A stretch of DNA of 64,000 nucleotides, taken from the NCBI RefSeq assembly GCF_000208745.1, contig NC_030851.1:17483752-17547751 (forward strand). Direction: 5' to 3'. This document shows positions 24,640-36,473 of the stretch, in pieces. Made by a program: the position numbers and the translations under genes. The notes below the pieces were generated by a model. The model worked only from the letters and a program-made list of their open reading frames with translations. It was not told the origin of the DNA and did not search any database. The stretch is from Theobroma cacao. Lineage: Eukaryota > Streptophyta > Magnoliopsida > Malvales > Malvaceae. How positions within the stretch are numbered: position 1 is the first letter of the stretch; every line of letters begins with the position of its first letter.

Positions 24640-25990
24640 AAACTAATTAATTAATTAATCATCATATAGATAAATTTGGTATGCCAAAGTGAAAAAGAAT
24701 AATAGTACCAAGCATAAACAAAACAAAACAAAACAAGCAAAAAAATGTTGAAGAAAATGTTATAAGTGACTTGGTACTATTAAATAAATGTAAACATGTA
24801 ATCAAAAAGTGACATTTTCTTCCTACTAAGTATGGTAAAAAAAATTCAATGACTTGTTATATTTAATAAAATTTAATTGAAAATACAATAATAACATTTA
24901 ATAAAATTGATACTAGGCAACTGAATTTTGCAACCAATTAGAGGAGCTGCAGAAGACTTGATCAATTTGGGGGCACTTCTCTATTTGCATTATACATAAT
25001 TTCCTTGAATCTTCCTTATGTTCTATAGCATAAAATGACAAAAGACAAGCATGAATGACTAGTAAAAATAATCAATTGAGCATTATTTATAAGGATTCAG
25101 CTCAAGAGTCAAAAACGATACTAAGTAAGCATAATCTCAACCAAAACAAAGTATAAGAGAAAAGGTACTTAGATTAGTAAGAAAAGTCATTTCTTATATT
25201 ATAAATCCAGTTTCTACCAAGGAAAATTGAACACCCAAAGAGTGGGAGTTTATAGATAGCAGTTACTGCATTAGTTTGTTGAAGAACACATTATGCATTA
25301 TAGATTAAACACGCCTTTTAATTTTTAGAGAAAGTAAAAAATTTTGGCATGATACACAAAGAATTGACCGCTTGCGAATCCTTATAAAAAGATTAATAGA
25401 TCCAAACTTAATTACCACATTCTAACATCTAAAGTATAACAAATTGTTGACCAAACCCATCAAAATGAACATGAAAATAAGCATGAAGATGAAAATTATC
25501 ATCATTGAACACCATAGTGAAAACCCAAAAAGCCTTAAGAAAGCAAGCATAAACATGAGTCACATGACAACCCACAATAAGCAAACCTTGAAACAAAGGC
25601 GGCCAACAACAAAGAGGAAGATAGATGACGACAAAGAGCACCAAGCAAAGGAAAAAAGAAATAAGAAAAAAAAGGGCGAGCCAGGGAAGGGATGTATGTT
25701 TTAATTTTTAGGGATTTAGATTTTATACAAAGGGGACAAATAAAGAATTGGGGGAAGGCTAGCAGGGGAAGAAAGAAAAGGGTGAGGGATTAATGAAGCC
25801 TATTAATGGAATTTCCCCCTTCTTGATTTTTCGGTTAGTCCGATTGAGAGGAGAGTGCCCTCAACGGCTGAATCGCGGTGGCCCCAAAATCGTCAATCAC
25901 AACTGATGCCAGCAACCACCATTGAATAACTAAGTTGACAGTTGCTATTCTAGTCGATTTCGATCAATTGCTCGATTGCAACCAACCAGT
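24640..25990. other. hAT 5' non-coding region
   Basis: AT-rich sequence between the transposase start and the right hAT end. A Lys-rich open frame (25,444-25,704) has no recognisable domain and looks like chance. The last 130 bases are GC-richer with CGATTTCGATCAATTGCTCG-like subterminal repeats, as expected near hAT ends. Confidence 0.4.
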
Positions 25991-26001
25991 GTTTTGTCTT
26001 A

Positions 26002-26009
26002 TCATTTAC
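26002..26009. repeat. 8-bp target duplication TCATTTAC, right copy (hAT)
   Basis: Exact match to 18,480-18,487. Confidence 0.8.
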
Positions 26010-27000
26010 ATCACACAATTTTAGTTTTATTCAAATAAGTGATGAAGAAGAAACAATACTACTATCTTAAAAGTTTTCCTTTTTAAAGTTGTTCCAATCT
26101 GTTTAATAGTAGTGTTAGCATCAATTTCATAGAAGGCAAGAAGATGATCATGGAATATTTTTTGCATTGTAATACAAAGAAATATAAATTATTCTAAAAG
26201 TCAAATGAGAATGAAATAATTTACCTTTGACAAATACAATTCTTGCTTGGAAGATATACCATCAAGCTTAACATGATACACATGATAGCCCCTTTACATC
26301 ACACACAAAAAGCTTTACCTATGATGGAAAAGCAAATGTAGGTAGAAAACAAATGAAATGATTAATTGCATGGATAATCAATAATTGGCTGAATAATATT
26401 GAAGGTATATTTCACATTGTAAAAGCTTCTCTTTAGTGTCTGAACACAGTTGCATGAAATGTCAGCGACAAGTTTCTAATTTTGGAAGGTTCATTAACCT
26501 ATAAATTTGATGCAAGTATATTTCTTTCCTTTCAGTATTTGTTTTAATTTAATCAACTTGTTTAGACGAATTGCATTACAAATGCTAATAACAGATATTA
26601 TCATATACCTTTAGAACATGAAGGTTCTAAGGGACAACCTATTGAACTTTGATTTTGGATTGTAAGATTAACTTAAAGATAAGATCAAGAGGCAAGAGTA
26701 GAGGGATGATGTGGTATATACCTCCACAAATTTTACAAATTGATGCAATAACTTCAAGACTAACATTTGTTTGAAGCCATTTCCTTAAGTCAAAAAGTAC
26801 TTATTACGTAGACAAAACATTTATAAGTTAACCTTCACTAAGGAAAATTGTAAGCAAGAGAGAAAAGGATTTGTAAGCAAACTGATACTAATTGAGAATG
26901 TACAATTTTATTAAGTAAGAGAAAAGAAAGGCTAACTTTAATGTAAATTTTGTAAGATTTCTTTATACACTACATTTTTAGTTTTATTCAATTATTGTTT
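26010..27000 (-). other. Helitron sequence between RPA-like and helicase genes
   Basis: AT-rich with no long open frame. Short minus-strand stretches near 26,060-26,170 look protein-like but are not recognisable. No other gene is seen. Confidence 0.35.
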
Positions 27001-28535
27001 GTCTTCATTCAAAATTAGGATCTTCAATCCTTGTCATGATATAACTCTAGACAAAGCTACATACAATTGACCATGTGTGAAAATAGGTTTTGATAAATAC
27101 AAACCAACAATATCAAGAGTTTGTCCCTAACTTTTATTAATTGTCATACTATAAGATAATCTAATTGGAAATTGTTTTCTTTGGAAAACAAATGGCCATT
27201 TTGTTGTTTGGTTGTCATAATTATTCTTGGAATAGAAACTACAGTATTAACAAATGATCCAAAAATTATTTTTCCTTTTATGACATTGGGAGCTACTTGT
27301 GTAACCAAAATTCTAGTCTCGTTGCATAACCCATAGCTTTGGTTTATGTTTCTTAACAACATAATGATTGTACTTACCTTTAGTTCTAATTTGTAATTAG
27401 GAATGCCAGGAAAATTAAGTGAGTTCAAGAATTCTACCAGATATAATAGTTCATGTTCCTAAGAATAATCTAACGTTTCTTATATATGATCAATGTTGTA
27501 GTAGGTCTTTAATGGACTTGCAACCAAATGAATGAAGTATAAATTTATTATATTAATAGTATGATTATATTGTATAATGATTACTGTTTATTTTAAATAA
27601 TCTTAATAAGTAAAATAACTGTATAGTACTTAGAAACAAATCAAGAATTTATGAGTTTATCAAATCAACAGTGTCATTGTATGGAGTTATAATTGGTATT
27701 TATCTCAAATAATTTAAGTCTACAAATTGTCTTCAAGATTACCATAAACAACTAACATAACCGTTTCTATTGGATTTTTCGTTAATGGAAATAATAAATC
27801 AATAGGCATTTCAATCCAATATGGTTATTCTTCCTTTCGTAGGTAGAAGCCTCAGTTTTTCCATTTCCTATATTTAACAACTAAAGAGCAAATGTTGAAA
27901 TTTCATACCTAATCTCTTTATTTAGATGTGATTGTAAAAGCCTAATGTTTGTCTTCAATCTATATACTTGACAATAATTCCATAACACAGATTGATTAAT
28001 TGATGCATCTATAATTTTAGATTTTGTTTCACATTCCATCACAGGTAAAATTTGCTTGAAATATCCTCTTAGCAAGATTGTTTTTCCACCATAAGGCCTT
28101 TGCACGAGTTCAAATAGATTGTACCTAATTAAATCTCGTAAACTTTTGGCTAAAGCTGCGAAACAATATCTATGTATCATAGAAACTTCATCCCAAACTA
28201 TAAGACTAGTATATTGGATCAACGCTACAAGTTGTGTACTTTTTTTAATCTGACATGTGGAATACTCAGTAACATTCAAAGGAATTTTCAATCTAGAATG
28301 TGTTGTCCTTCCTCTTGGTAACAGTAAGGATGCAATTCTAGACGAAGCTATAGCCAAAACAATTTTACTTGTAGATCTAATTCCTAAGATAACTGTATTC
28401 CATACAAATGTATGTCAAATACAAACAGCCTCTAACATGATTCTTAAGTCAACAAATATCTGCAATCCAAGTACATTTTAACTTCATCAAAGTTGTTCCT
28501 TATCTCCTGCTCTTCCACATTAGCATTGAAGCTAA
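27001..28535 (-). pseudogene. Helitron Rep-helicase: C-terminal tail of Rep and Pif1-like helicase
   Basis: Helitron helicase unwinds DNA during rolling-circle transposition. At 28,535-28,430 the Rep tail reads NNFDEVKMYLDCRYL. The sequence then passes to FVFDIH and, within about 100 bases, to SSRIASLLLPRGRTTHSR (28,357-28,280). That block normally comes just after the Walker A loop, so a few hundred residues including Walker A are missing. The Walker B region is at about 28,190 (WDEVSM). After a gap come PGIPNYKLELKV, RILVTQVAPNVI and PRIIMT (27,428-27,215). The last motifs (INKSQ-like and VALSR-like) lie at about 27,150-27,030 in broken frames. Many stops are present. Confidence 0.82.
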
Positions 28536-28539
28536 CATT

Positions 28540-28544
28540 CTCAA
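28540..28544. repeat. Target duplication CTCAA, left copy
   Basis: Exact match to 31,646-31,650. Confidence 0.85.
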
Positions 28545-31500
28545 TGTCACGAGTCGGAACCTCCCTCAGGCCCATGACAATCGCAGCGACGTCCCGATTG
28601 ACACTCATTATCCAAAATGTCAACCGGAACCCCGCAAGGCTCACATATCAGTTTCTTCCCTTTCCTGTGAGCAATCGTTGTTAAATTTCGAGTTTTTAGA
28701 GAATATACACTATTTTAGATTAAAAACAATCAAAATAAAATTTTCGCCACACAGGGGTATTTTGGTCATTTTTTTCTTAAAAATTTCAAAATTGGCTAAA
28801 ACGTAATATACAAGTACAAAACACATAATTCATATTCAAAATGAGTTTAAAAGTCTAAAATCTTCATTTAAAATGAAATTACGGTTATTTGAATATAATA
28901 AGAAAATAAAAGAAATATTAAGGGAAATATTCTATTTTCTTATAAAACAATATTTATAGAGTTATACGTGAATAATTTTTATAGCGTAAAAGCTAAATAA
29001 ATTTATACATACTGAAATACAGTAAGCCAAAATATTTAATTTAATTTACAATAACAAGAGGGCCCCCGAATAAACAAAAGTAAAGAGGACTGTGAACCTA
29101 CGGTTTGGAAAATGCAGATCCAATGGTAGTCCTCGATGAGATCAGCTATCTACAGTCTATACTGAACCTGAAATGGGTGGAAAGGAGTTGGGTGAGATTT
29201 TGCAATCCCAATGAGTAAACAGACATTATCATAAATATCTAAAGGCGAGTAAAATGGAGGCAAGTTTAAACAACAAATTTCAACCCATTTCATAATGTTT
29301 TCAATTTATTTCTTAAACCATAAAATATTTGTAATTTACCAAAACAGTTGTTAAGGCTTATGTCTTTTATTAAAACAAGGCTCAAGCCAAAACTAATCCT
29401 CGGGGATACCTTGGCCGAGGCATCTAACCGAGTCCGCCAAGGGTGTTAAAATATTCACACGTGAAACACATTTTTATTTTTAAAACCAGCCGTTCCTTGG
29501 CGTTGGCCGAGTTACACATTCACGTGGGGGTTCGACGTGAAGTGAGCTCTAATACTACCCCGGGAGTTACCCTCCTCGCCTCTACAACCGGAGTAACTAT
29601 ATAACTGGGTTTACCGTGCCCCTCTAATAGGCAGTCCACGGAAACCCGTCACTGCAGTGACTAACCCACCAATTTTAATAAAATTTCGACAGTATAACGT
29701 GGCTTTTATTTATTTATCCAGCCTGCATAGTAAAACAACTTACATAAATTTCCCAATGCATTCACAAAATATAGCCACATATACTCATTTCTCATAAGCC
29801 ATTCCTAGGAAAATATATATTTTTCAAGTCAATTTGTAGCCTCCAATTACTCAATTTCATAATCAATACAATATATTTTTATTTGTCACATTTATTCCTA
29901 AAACATCAAAAATCCCGTTTTAATCTCGTTCTCATTTCATAAAATACATAAAGGGCATTTAAAATAAACTCTAGATAATTTACAATAATAATAAGTTTAC
30001 TCACCGTTTGTACAAACTAAAAGCTTTCTAAGCGCCCCGATCACTACTCGTCGGGTACGACTTCTTTGCCTTTTCCGGAAGGCTCTCCTCCTAGACACAT
30101 TACAAAAATTTACACAATTCATCACATTGATGCTAAATCACTATATAATTAACTTAAATCCTATACTAATGCATGGTATGAAATGCAATAGCCTAAAACG
30201 GCTTAAACGCGGTATTAACCTATTTTTGGCACTTTGCCCGATAAATTGCTAACGCGCTCCATTTTAGCTCTAAATCATCCCATTCTCTCTCCAACATTTC
30301 TAACCATTAAATATCAGCCAATAACCTTCTAAAAACAACAAAATCAGCTCACTCCCTTCCTTGGAAAATTCGGCCAAAAATGGGACATTAACTCGGTTAA
30401 TTTTCTACTTTGTTTTTCTATCACGTTTAATCGTTTTTCATCATTTTCTCTTCATTTCCCTTAGAATAAAATCAATTCATCATCATTGTACAGCATTGAG
30501 CATCCAGCCAAGAGTGGGTATTGTGAAAATTTAATGATTTCTTGCCCAATTTAATTTCTAAACACATTTAACTAACTAAAACTATCAATTTAACTAAAAA
30601 TCAAAACCTAAAAATTTCAATTTCTCTCCCCTAGAATTTCGTCCAGCCCTTGATATCACTTTTTGATCTCTCTCCTCAAGCATGCTAAATGGAAATAAAG
30701 GCATAGGAAAGGTAGAAATCAAGCTAAAATCGAAAAATCTTACCGTTAGACGCGTAAACGGTCGAAAACCGCGAATTTCCCTTTGAATTTTCTTGTTTCT
30801 CTTTGGTTTTTCTTTTTTTCTTCCTTTCCTCTCTATTTCCTCTCTTGTTCTTCCTTATGGCCGGCCAGCACTTAAAATGGGGTTTAAATGGGCTGACTTT
30901 TCATTAAAATAATATTATTTCATTAAAAAATACCACGTGTCACTTTCCCTTTGGCCCATTTTTAAAATTTCATCCATTTGTTTCCGAAATTTTCATCATA
31001 CACTTGTCCCACATATCCATAGCTTAGATAAAATTCTCAGACTTATCCAAAGTCTCGGTGGAGTAATTTTTAAAATTTACACTTTTGCCCCCGTAAAAGT
31101 GAAAAATTATATTTTTGCCCAAAAAACTAAAAAATTGCCCATAGGCATATTTTTCATCCCTTATACTCACACCATTCTCAAATTTGTCAAATTTGATCTA
31201 AATTCTCTCAAAATCTCAAATTTTGTCCGCGAGGTGTAAAATTATGATTTTGCCCTTACACTTCAAAAATCACCAGAATTAAACTTTTTCACTTCCTAAC
31301 ATTAAATTATACTCCAAATAGTTAATCTTGATCAAAATTTCACTCCTTGATCAAATTTTTATCTTAGGTGGCAAAATGATGACTTTTGCCTAAACATCCA
31401 AATTTTCGATTTTACCCCAAATGAACCCTCGAACTCCGAACCATCATTTTAGTCATTCCTTGACTATAAAATATTAAATTTCATCATACAATTCTTATTT

Positions 31501-31645
31501 GAACTAGTTCGAGGTTAAATCAACTCAAGTGTACCATTAGGTACAATATTGAGTTTCGTCTATTCTTAGGTGCTTTTCCTAGCATAATAACATGCTACTC
31601 AGTGCATGTATGTCATGACATGTGTTTATAGTGTCAGGTTTTACA
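28545..31645 (-). mobile_element. Solo LTR (3,101 bp) inside the Helitron Rep gene
   Basis: Starts TGTCACGAGTCGG and ends CAGGTTTTACA, with a perfect CTCAA duplication. Removing it with one target copy joins the Rep frame (ARAVIE on one side, NVSFNANVEEQE on the other). It is closest to the solo LTR at 19,566-22,525 in reverse orientation. It has the GGCCGGCC block (about 30,860) and no internal domain. Confidence 0.88.
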
Positions 31646-31650
31646 CTCAA
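31646..31650. repeat. Target duplication CTCAA, right copy
   Basis: Exact match to 28,540-28,544. Confidence 0.85.
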
Positions 31651-33650
31651 TGACAGCTCTAGCCTTATCTAATCCCTTGTTAATATACTTGAATAAATAT
31701 TTGATAGCCCTCGATTGATTACAAAGTTTGACATTCACATGAGCCCGATATTTTACAACTAAATCTACATTGTGAGTGATGATAAACATATTATCCAACT
31801 CAACACCATTTTTAACAGCAACAGAAGATATGTCCATTACTTGTCTTCTTCTGTAAATTGTGAACCCATCCTCATTTACAACTGTTTCTGACTGATACTA
31901 TTTGGGAAAAACTTGTAACATTTACCTTTAACCATACATGGTGTGTAAGGATTGGCAGCACTACATAAACCATGTAACATAAAACTCGAGACAACATCAT
32001 ATCCCATGGGATCATGAATTTTATCTAGAATCTTAGCAGCTATTATCTTATTCACATCATTAGAATTTTTACATTTTGCACTTGGGTGTAACCAAAGTAG
32101 TATATGAACATGTGGTAGACCACATTCTTGGAATTCAATGGTATATGTTTCTATTTAACATAACAATAAAAAAAAGATAATTGTTAGTAATAGATATTAA
32201 TAAATTCAAATTAATATTAACAATTAAATTCAAATGAACTAACTATATGTGGTTTAAAAAGTTTACCTGCCAACACTTGTTCAAAATGTTTTTTCTTAAT
32301 TCAGTCTTCCATGAAACAATGAAGCTTAAGTTTAAATACTCGTGATACTATATCAAGCCTATCTTCATATCATTGACTAGGTATTATAAATAAAGCTTGC
32401 TCAATTTCTAGCTATTTTGCATTACAAGTGAATGTGATGAACAAATCTGGACAACTATTATACTAACAAAGTGCCAATTCATCTCGATAATTTTGAAATA
32501 GATATCGAAGACTTCCAGTAAATGTTGCAAGTAAGATTACATGTTTCTCAGTTATCTGTCCTTCTATCACCTCTTGACATAACGGTTTTCAATCTTTTGT
32601 AAAGTTTCAACCTCAGATTTTTTTTTATTTCTTATGTACTGCAATCTCAGCTCTTCCACTGCAAAGAATGAATCAACAACAAACTGTTGAATAATTCGCC
32701 ACTTCTTAACAACATACTATATGTAGGATTATGCTGTTGAATGACAAAAGCGTAATATTCTCTCATTGACATGTTTTTTCCTTTTGGCATTTGTTTTCCC
32801 AAAGAGTCAACATAGTTCATGTTTATCATGTATTTGTCCTCTCCATAAGGAAATAATAACGAATGTTGCATAGCCATGAAAAAAAGGTGAAGCTCACTTA
32901 TTCTTTTTAGTCCTTAAACTTTATGTTCAATAATAATGTCACGATTCTTATCAAATTTGCCTAAATCTCCAACAATCAATCTAGTAACTTTTAATCTAGT
33001 AGGAGTCACATAAGTTCTCTTGTTACCGTTCCTAACTCCAAACAATATTAATTAAATTGGGATATGGTTTGACACTCTGAACATATCTCTTGCTATCTTA
33101 AAAACTTTAATTATTTCGTTCTTTTCATCAAGCATTTTAATTAAACCTTCTACTATAGATATATCTAAGATATTACTTGTGCTTTAACATGAAAAAACTG
33201 AGATTCTATTTGAAGTTTCATTCTCAATATCATAAATACAGAGTTGGGCAAACTTAAGTTTATGTCCTATCATAGAAAGCAAAGAGCCAATTCGATGATG
33301 GTTTTGACCATTTATTTTAAAGATGTATGGACTTGTTGTATTGTTTACACTCTTATCTGTTTTTCCTCCAATTGTTGTCTCCTAATTTTTTACTCTTATT
33401 ATCTCCTTCATAATCTAATAAACAATGTAAAAATTCAAAGGTAGGCCTAAACAATGGTAATCGAATCGTACCTTGTTGGCAGCACAATGTAAATGTACAA
33501 TACCGTGTATTTTGACTTGTTTCAACTCTTTTTTCGTACCATGTAAAGAGCAATATAGAATAGACAGAGCAAAGTTTGGTCCTCCAAAGTTTAATATTGT
33601 GTTGCATCTTCCTATTATGTAAAAAAAAAAACAATGTTATTGTCAAAAAC
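31651..33650 (-). pseudogene. Helitron Rep (HUH nuclease) core
   Basis: Rep nicks and joins DNA at Helitron ends. The Helitron-like N-terminal domain is at 32,877-32,647 (LLFPYGEDKYM, MSMREYYAFVIQQ, MLLRSGELF). The HUH motif is intact at 32,104-32,115 within GLPHVHILLWLHPSAKC. Downstream are KILDKIHDPMGYDVV and SFMLHGLCSAANPYTPCM (about 32,050-31,950), and then ELDNMFIITHNVDLVVKY with the tyrosine motif KYLFKYINK (31,673-31,705). Frame breaks occur near 31,910, 32,160-32,280 (insert or intron) and 32,590. It is interrupted at 31,650 by a solo LTR and at 33,658 by another. Confidence 0.85.
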
Positions 33651-33658
33651 ATGGTAAA

Positions 33659-34801
33659 TGTCACGACCCAATTTCCCGGGCAATGACCGGCACATGAGCT
33701 CAATGAGCATAGCTCACTAAGCCTAAACAAGCCTATCCATTTACCTTTGCTTAACAAATTTATCATATCATGCATACACACACACCTTTTCTCGGGTGTG
33801 AACATAGCCAAAACACAATGGCATTATCGATAATAATATACATGCACTATACCAGTCATGTATTTAGCAATTTACATTGCATACACATATTCATATTGTT
33901 AGATTGTTTTCACAATACAAAAGGACCCATGACTTCCAGNNNNNNNNNNNNNNNNNNNNNNNNNNNNNNNNNNNNNNNNNNNNNNNNNNNNNNNNNNNNN
34001 NNNNNNNNNNNNNNNNNNNNNNNNNNNNNNNNNNNNNNNNNNNNNNNNNNNNNNNNNNNNNNNNNNNNNNNNNNNNNNNNNNNNNNNNNNNNNNNNNNNN
34101 NNNNNNNNNNNNNNNNNNNNNNNNNNNNNNNNNNNNNNNNNNNNNNNNNNNNNNNNNNNNNNNNNNNNNNNNNNNNNNNNNNNNNNNNNNNNNNNNNNNN
34201 NNNNNNNNNNNNNNNNNNNNNNNNNNNNNNNNNNNNNNNNNNNNNNNNNNNNNNNNNNNNNNNNNNNNNNNNNNNNNNNNNNNNNNNNNNNNNNNNNNNN
34301 NNNNNNNNNNNNNNNNNNNNNNNNNNNNNNNNNNNNNNNNNNNNNNNNNNNNNNNNNNNNNNNNNNNNNNNNNNNNNNNNNNNNNNNNNNNNNNNNNNNN
34401 NNNNNNNNNNNNNNNNNNNNGGGCAAATTACCATTTTACCCTTGTGCTCCATAAATACCGAGAATCACAATTTTCCACTGCTAAACATCATTTTATACTC
34501 CAATAATCATAATTAAATTTCATATAATTATTCTTGGTACAAATGTGATCAAATCTTGGCTAAAAATCTTAATTTTATCATCAAATGGTAAAATGACCGT
34601 TTTGTCCCTAATTGGTCAATTTTCTGATGGACTCCAAACTGAACCTTGAACTCCAAATCACTATTCTAAGCCATTCTGTTGGTTTTAAAATTTTCAAATT
34701 CCTCTTAGAATTTCTATTTGAACTAGTTCAAGGCTCGATTTAACTTAGTTGTACCACTCGGTACAATACCGTCTTTTAATCGAGCTTGACAGGGTCTCAC
34801 A
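33659..34801 (-). mobile_element. Solo LTR close to the 9,297 copy, interrupted by an assembly gap
   Basis: Starts TGTCACGACC and ends GGGTCTCACA. The sequence outside the gap is nearly identical to 9,297-9,577 and 11,773-12,153. Flanks are GTAAA (33,654-33,658) and GTAAG (34,802-34,806), 4 of 5 matching. It lies in the Helitron Rep gene. Confidence 0.82.
33940..34420. other. Assembly gap (481 N)
   Basis: A run of N inside the solo LTR. Open frames that cross it are meaningless. By comparison with the sister LTR, about 2.2 kb should be here. Confidence 0.98.
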
Positions 34802-34806
34802 GTAAG

Positions 34807-35448
34807 ACTATCACTTTTAATAAAAAATTATTACAAATAGAACATTACTTACTTCGATGCCCATAGTTCCTTAATAGAATTGATGTATCAATGCTTTGTT
34901 CATGTCTTTCAAACTCAGAATTTGCAACTTTGTGAATAGCTTAATGTTTTTGAAATAACAGAAACAATGCATAGGTAAATGTACGTTTTAATTGCAAATT
35001 AGTTGTACAATAATGGAATAAATATGTAGTAAAAGTAAAAGATTTGCAAATATTGAGACATGCATTGTATGTCAGTTCTTCCTTCTATACTACTGGTTGA
35101 AGGAACATATTGTATAAACCAACAATCCATAACGGGTACATCATAAGGGCTTTGTACACTCATTCTTCCTTATGTACTATTGGTTGAAGGAACAAACTAT
35201 GTAAAACAAAAATCCATAAAAGGTACATCAATTATATTTCTTTCAATAATAAAATTACCCTCAACATTTTTCATAGTTTGAATGACATTGCTATGCGTTA
35301 GTATAGGACTTTGTTCCATAGAAAACAACAAAGATTGATTGTCAATAATAGGTACATAACAAAGTATATTGTTAAAATTGCTACTACCGTTTAAATAATG
35401 ATTTTTCTATTCATGCCTTCTTCTTTTTCATGGACCTTCATTTGACAT
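34807..35448 (-). pseudogene. Helitron Rep, N-terminal region
   Basis: The minus strand has protein-like pieces running toward the Rep core: an ATG at 35,448 (MSNEGP, then TGA), a stretch with NVEGNFIIERNIIDVPFMDF (about 35,275-35,205), DVPVMDCWFIQYVPSTSS (about 35,140-35,085) and NSEFERHEQSIDTSILLRNY (about 34,930-34,870). The last resembles Helitron N-terminal sequence. The start at 35,448 is chosen because no earlier coding-like sequence is seen. Stops and an 87-bp tandem duplication (35,076-35,245) break it. Confidence 0.5.
35076..35245. repeat. Tandem duplication, two units of about 87 bp, in the Rep N-terminal region
   Basis: Both units share TTCTTCCTT..TA.TACT..TGGTTGAAGGAAC and end in GGTACATCA, starting at 35,076 and 35,163. 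Confidence 0.65.
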
Positions 35449-36470
35449 TGTATCTGTGTAAAATGTACAAATGTAATACATTAATTCCTATGAAAGTACC
35501 ATACATAACTGAAAGTTAAAAAATCAATTAATGTAATTTTAAACAGAAAATAATATTACTCATTGAACCAACAATAATATGCAATTCTACGCTTAATATA
35601 GCTATTGGGGTAAGCTTTTAAAATATAAACCATATCTCTTTGATATAAATATGCATTAATTATTCTACTTTTTTGTATTTTATGGTTGCTATGCAGGTGT
35701 GTTTCAAATAAGGGAATCTTATTCATAAGATCTTTTTTACTTTTGATAGAGATGGCATGGATTTAGTTAAGTTGTTATGTTTATATTGCTCATTCATTGT
35801 TCCCTATCTCAATGCAGCTGCTGACTCTTAGGAAAGAAATGTATATGGATCCCTGTATACTTAAAGGCTACTTGCTAGAGTCATTGAAGCTTTTGTTAGC
35901 TTTTATGACTAAAAAAATTAAATATATTTCTGAACTTCAAGCTAAGGAAACTTCTCAGAGTGTAGATCTGTTACGCTAATACTATTACAAAAAAAAGAAG
36001 GTTAGAAATTCACTTAGAAATACCACATTTATTGCATTATGTTGTGCAACGGGATAACAATTATTATTTATTTTGAGATGTAGAGAAATGCTCCTATGAT
36101 CACTGTTATTTGGGGTCAATTTTCATGCCTAGGATTTAATGGAAATTTTTTACTATTAATTGTATCTCTTTTATCCTTTTGCTGATTGGTTGGAGTTTTC
36201 CAATAACAATGAAACATTAATGCAATGATCCATTTCACCAAACCCAACCAGAAATATAAATATGAACTCTAAAATTTAACTTTGAAATAATTACTTAATC
36301 AGCTCATTAGATCATTCAGTATCAAACTAAAAATAGTAATAATATCAAATTACACATTGAAACAAAAAAAGAAAAAAGGATAACAACTGTACCTTTAAAT
36401 ATCAATATCAATAATAACAGTACCAAAAATCAAAATTCTACAACAAAAGAAAAAAATCAATCAATTATAA
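35449..36470. other. Helitron 5' region with one unexplained small open frame
   Basis: Mostly AT-rich. On the plus strand a stretch from about 35,817 (after a TGCAG that could be a splice acceptor) to 35,979 is open for 54 codons (LLTLRKEMYMDPCIL and onward, ending in DLLR then TAA). I do not recognise it. It may be a host gene fragment captured by the Helitron, or chance. Nothing else is seen. Confidence 0.3.
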
Positions 36471-36473
36471 AAA

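Larger units (their letters stand above)
18488..26001 (-). mobile_element. hAT DNA transposon, degenerate, carrying a nested solo LTR
   Basis: The left end reads TAGGGGAGTGCATCGGTCAG, typical of plant hAT elements. The right end, read inward on the minus strand, begins TAAGACAAAACACTGGTTGG, a diverged inverted copy (about half of the first 30 bases match). A perfect TCATTTAC duplication flanks both. The minus strand encodes a broken hAT transposase. With the solo LTR (19,566-22,525) removed the element is about 4.6 kb, a normal size for an autonomous hAT. It inserted into the Helitron between the RPA-like and helicase genes. Confidence 0.8.

Noticed and set aside
25444..25704. Lys-rich open frame as a nuclear protein
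   Set aside because: A-rich composition alone explains it; it sits in hAT non-coding sequence.
33770..34516. Long open frames on both strands across the N run
   Set aside because: They exist only because N codons were read through; the real sequence is a gapped solo LTR.
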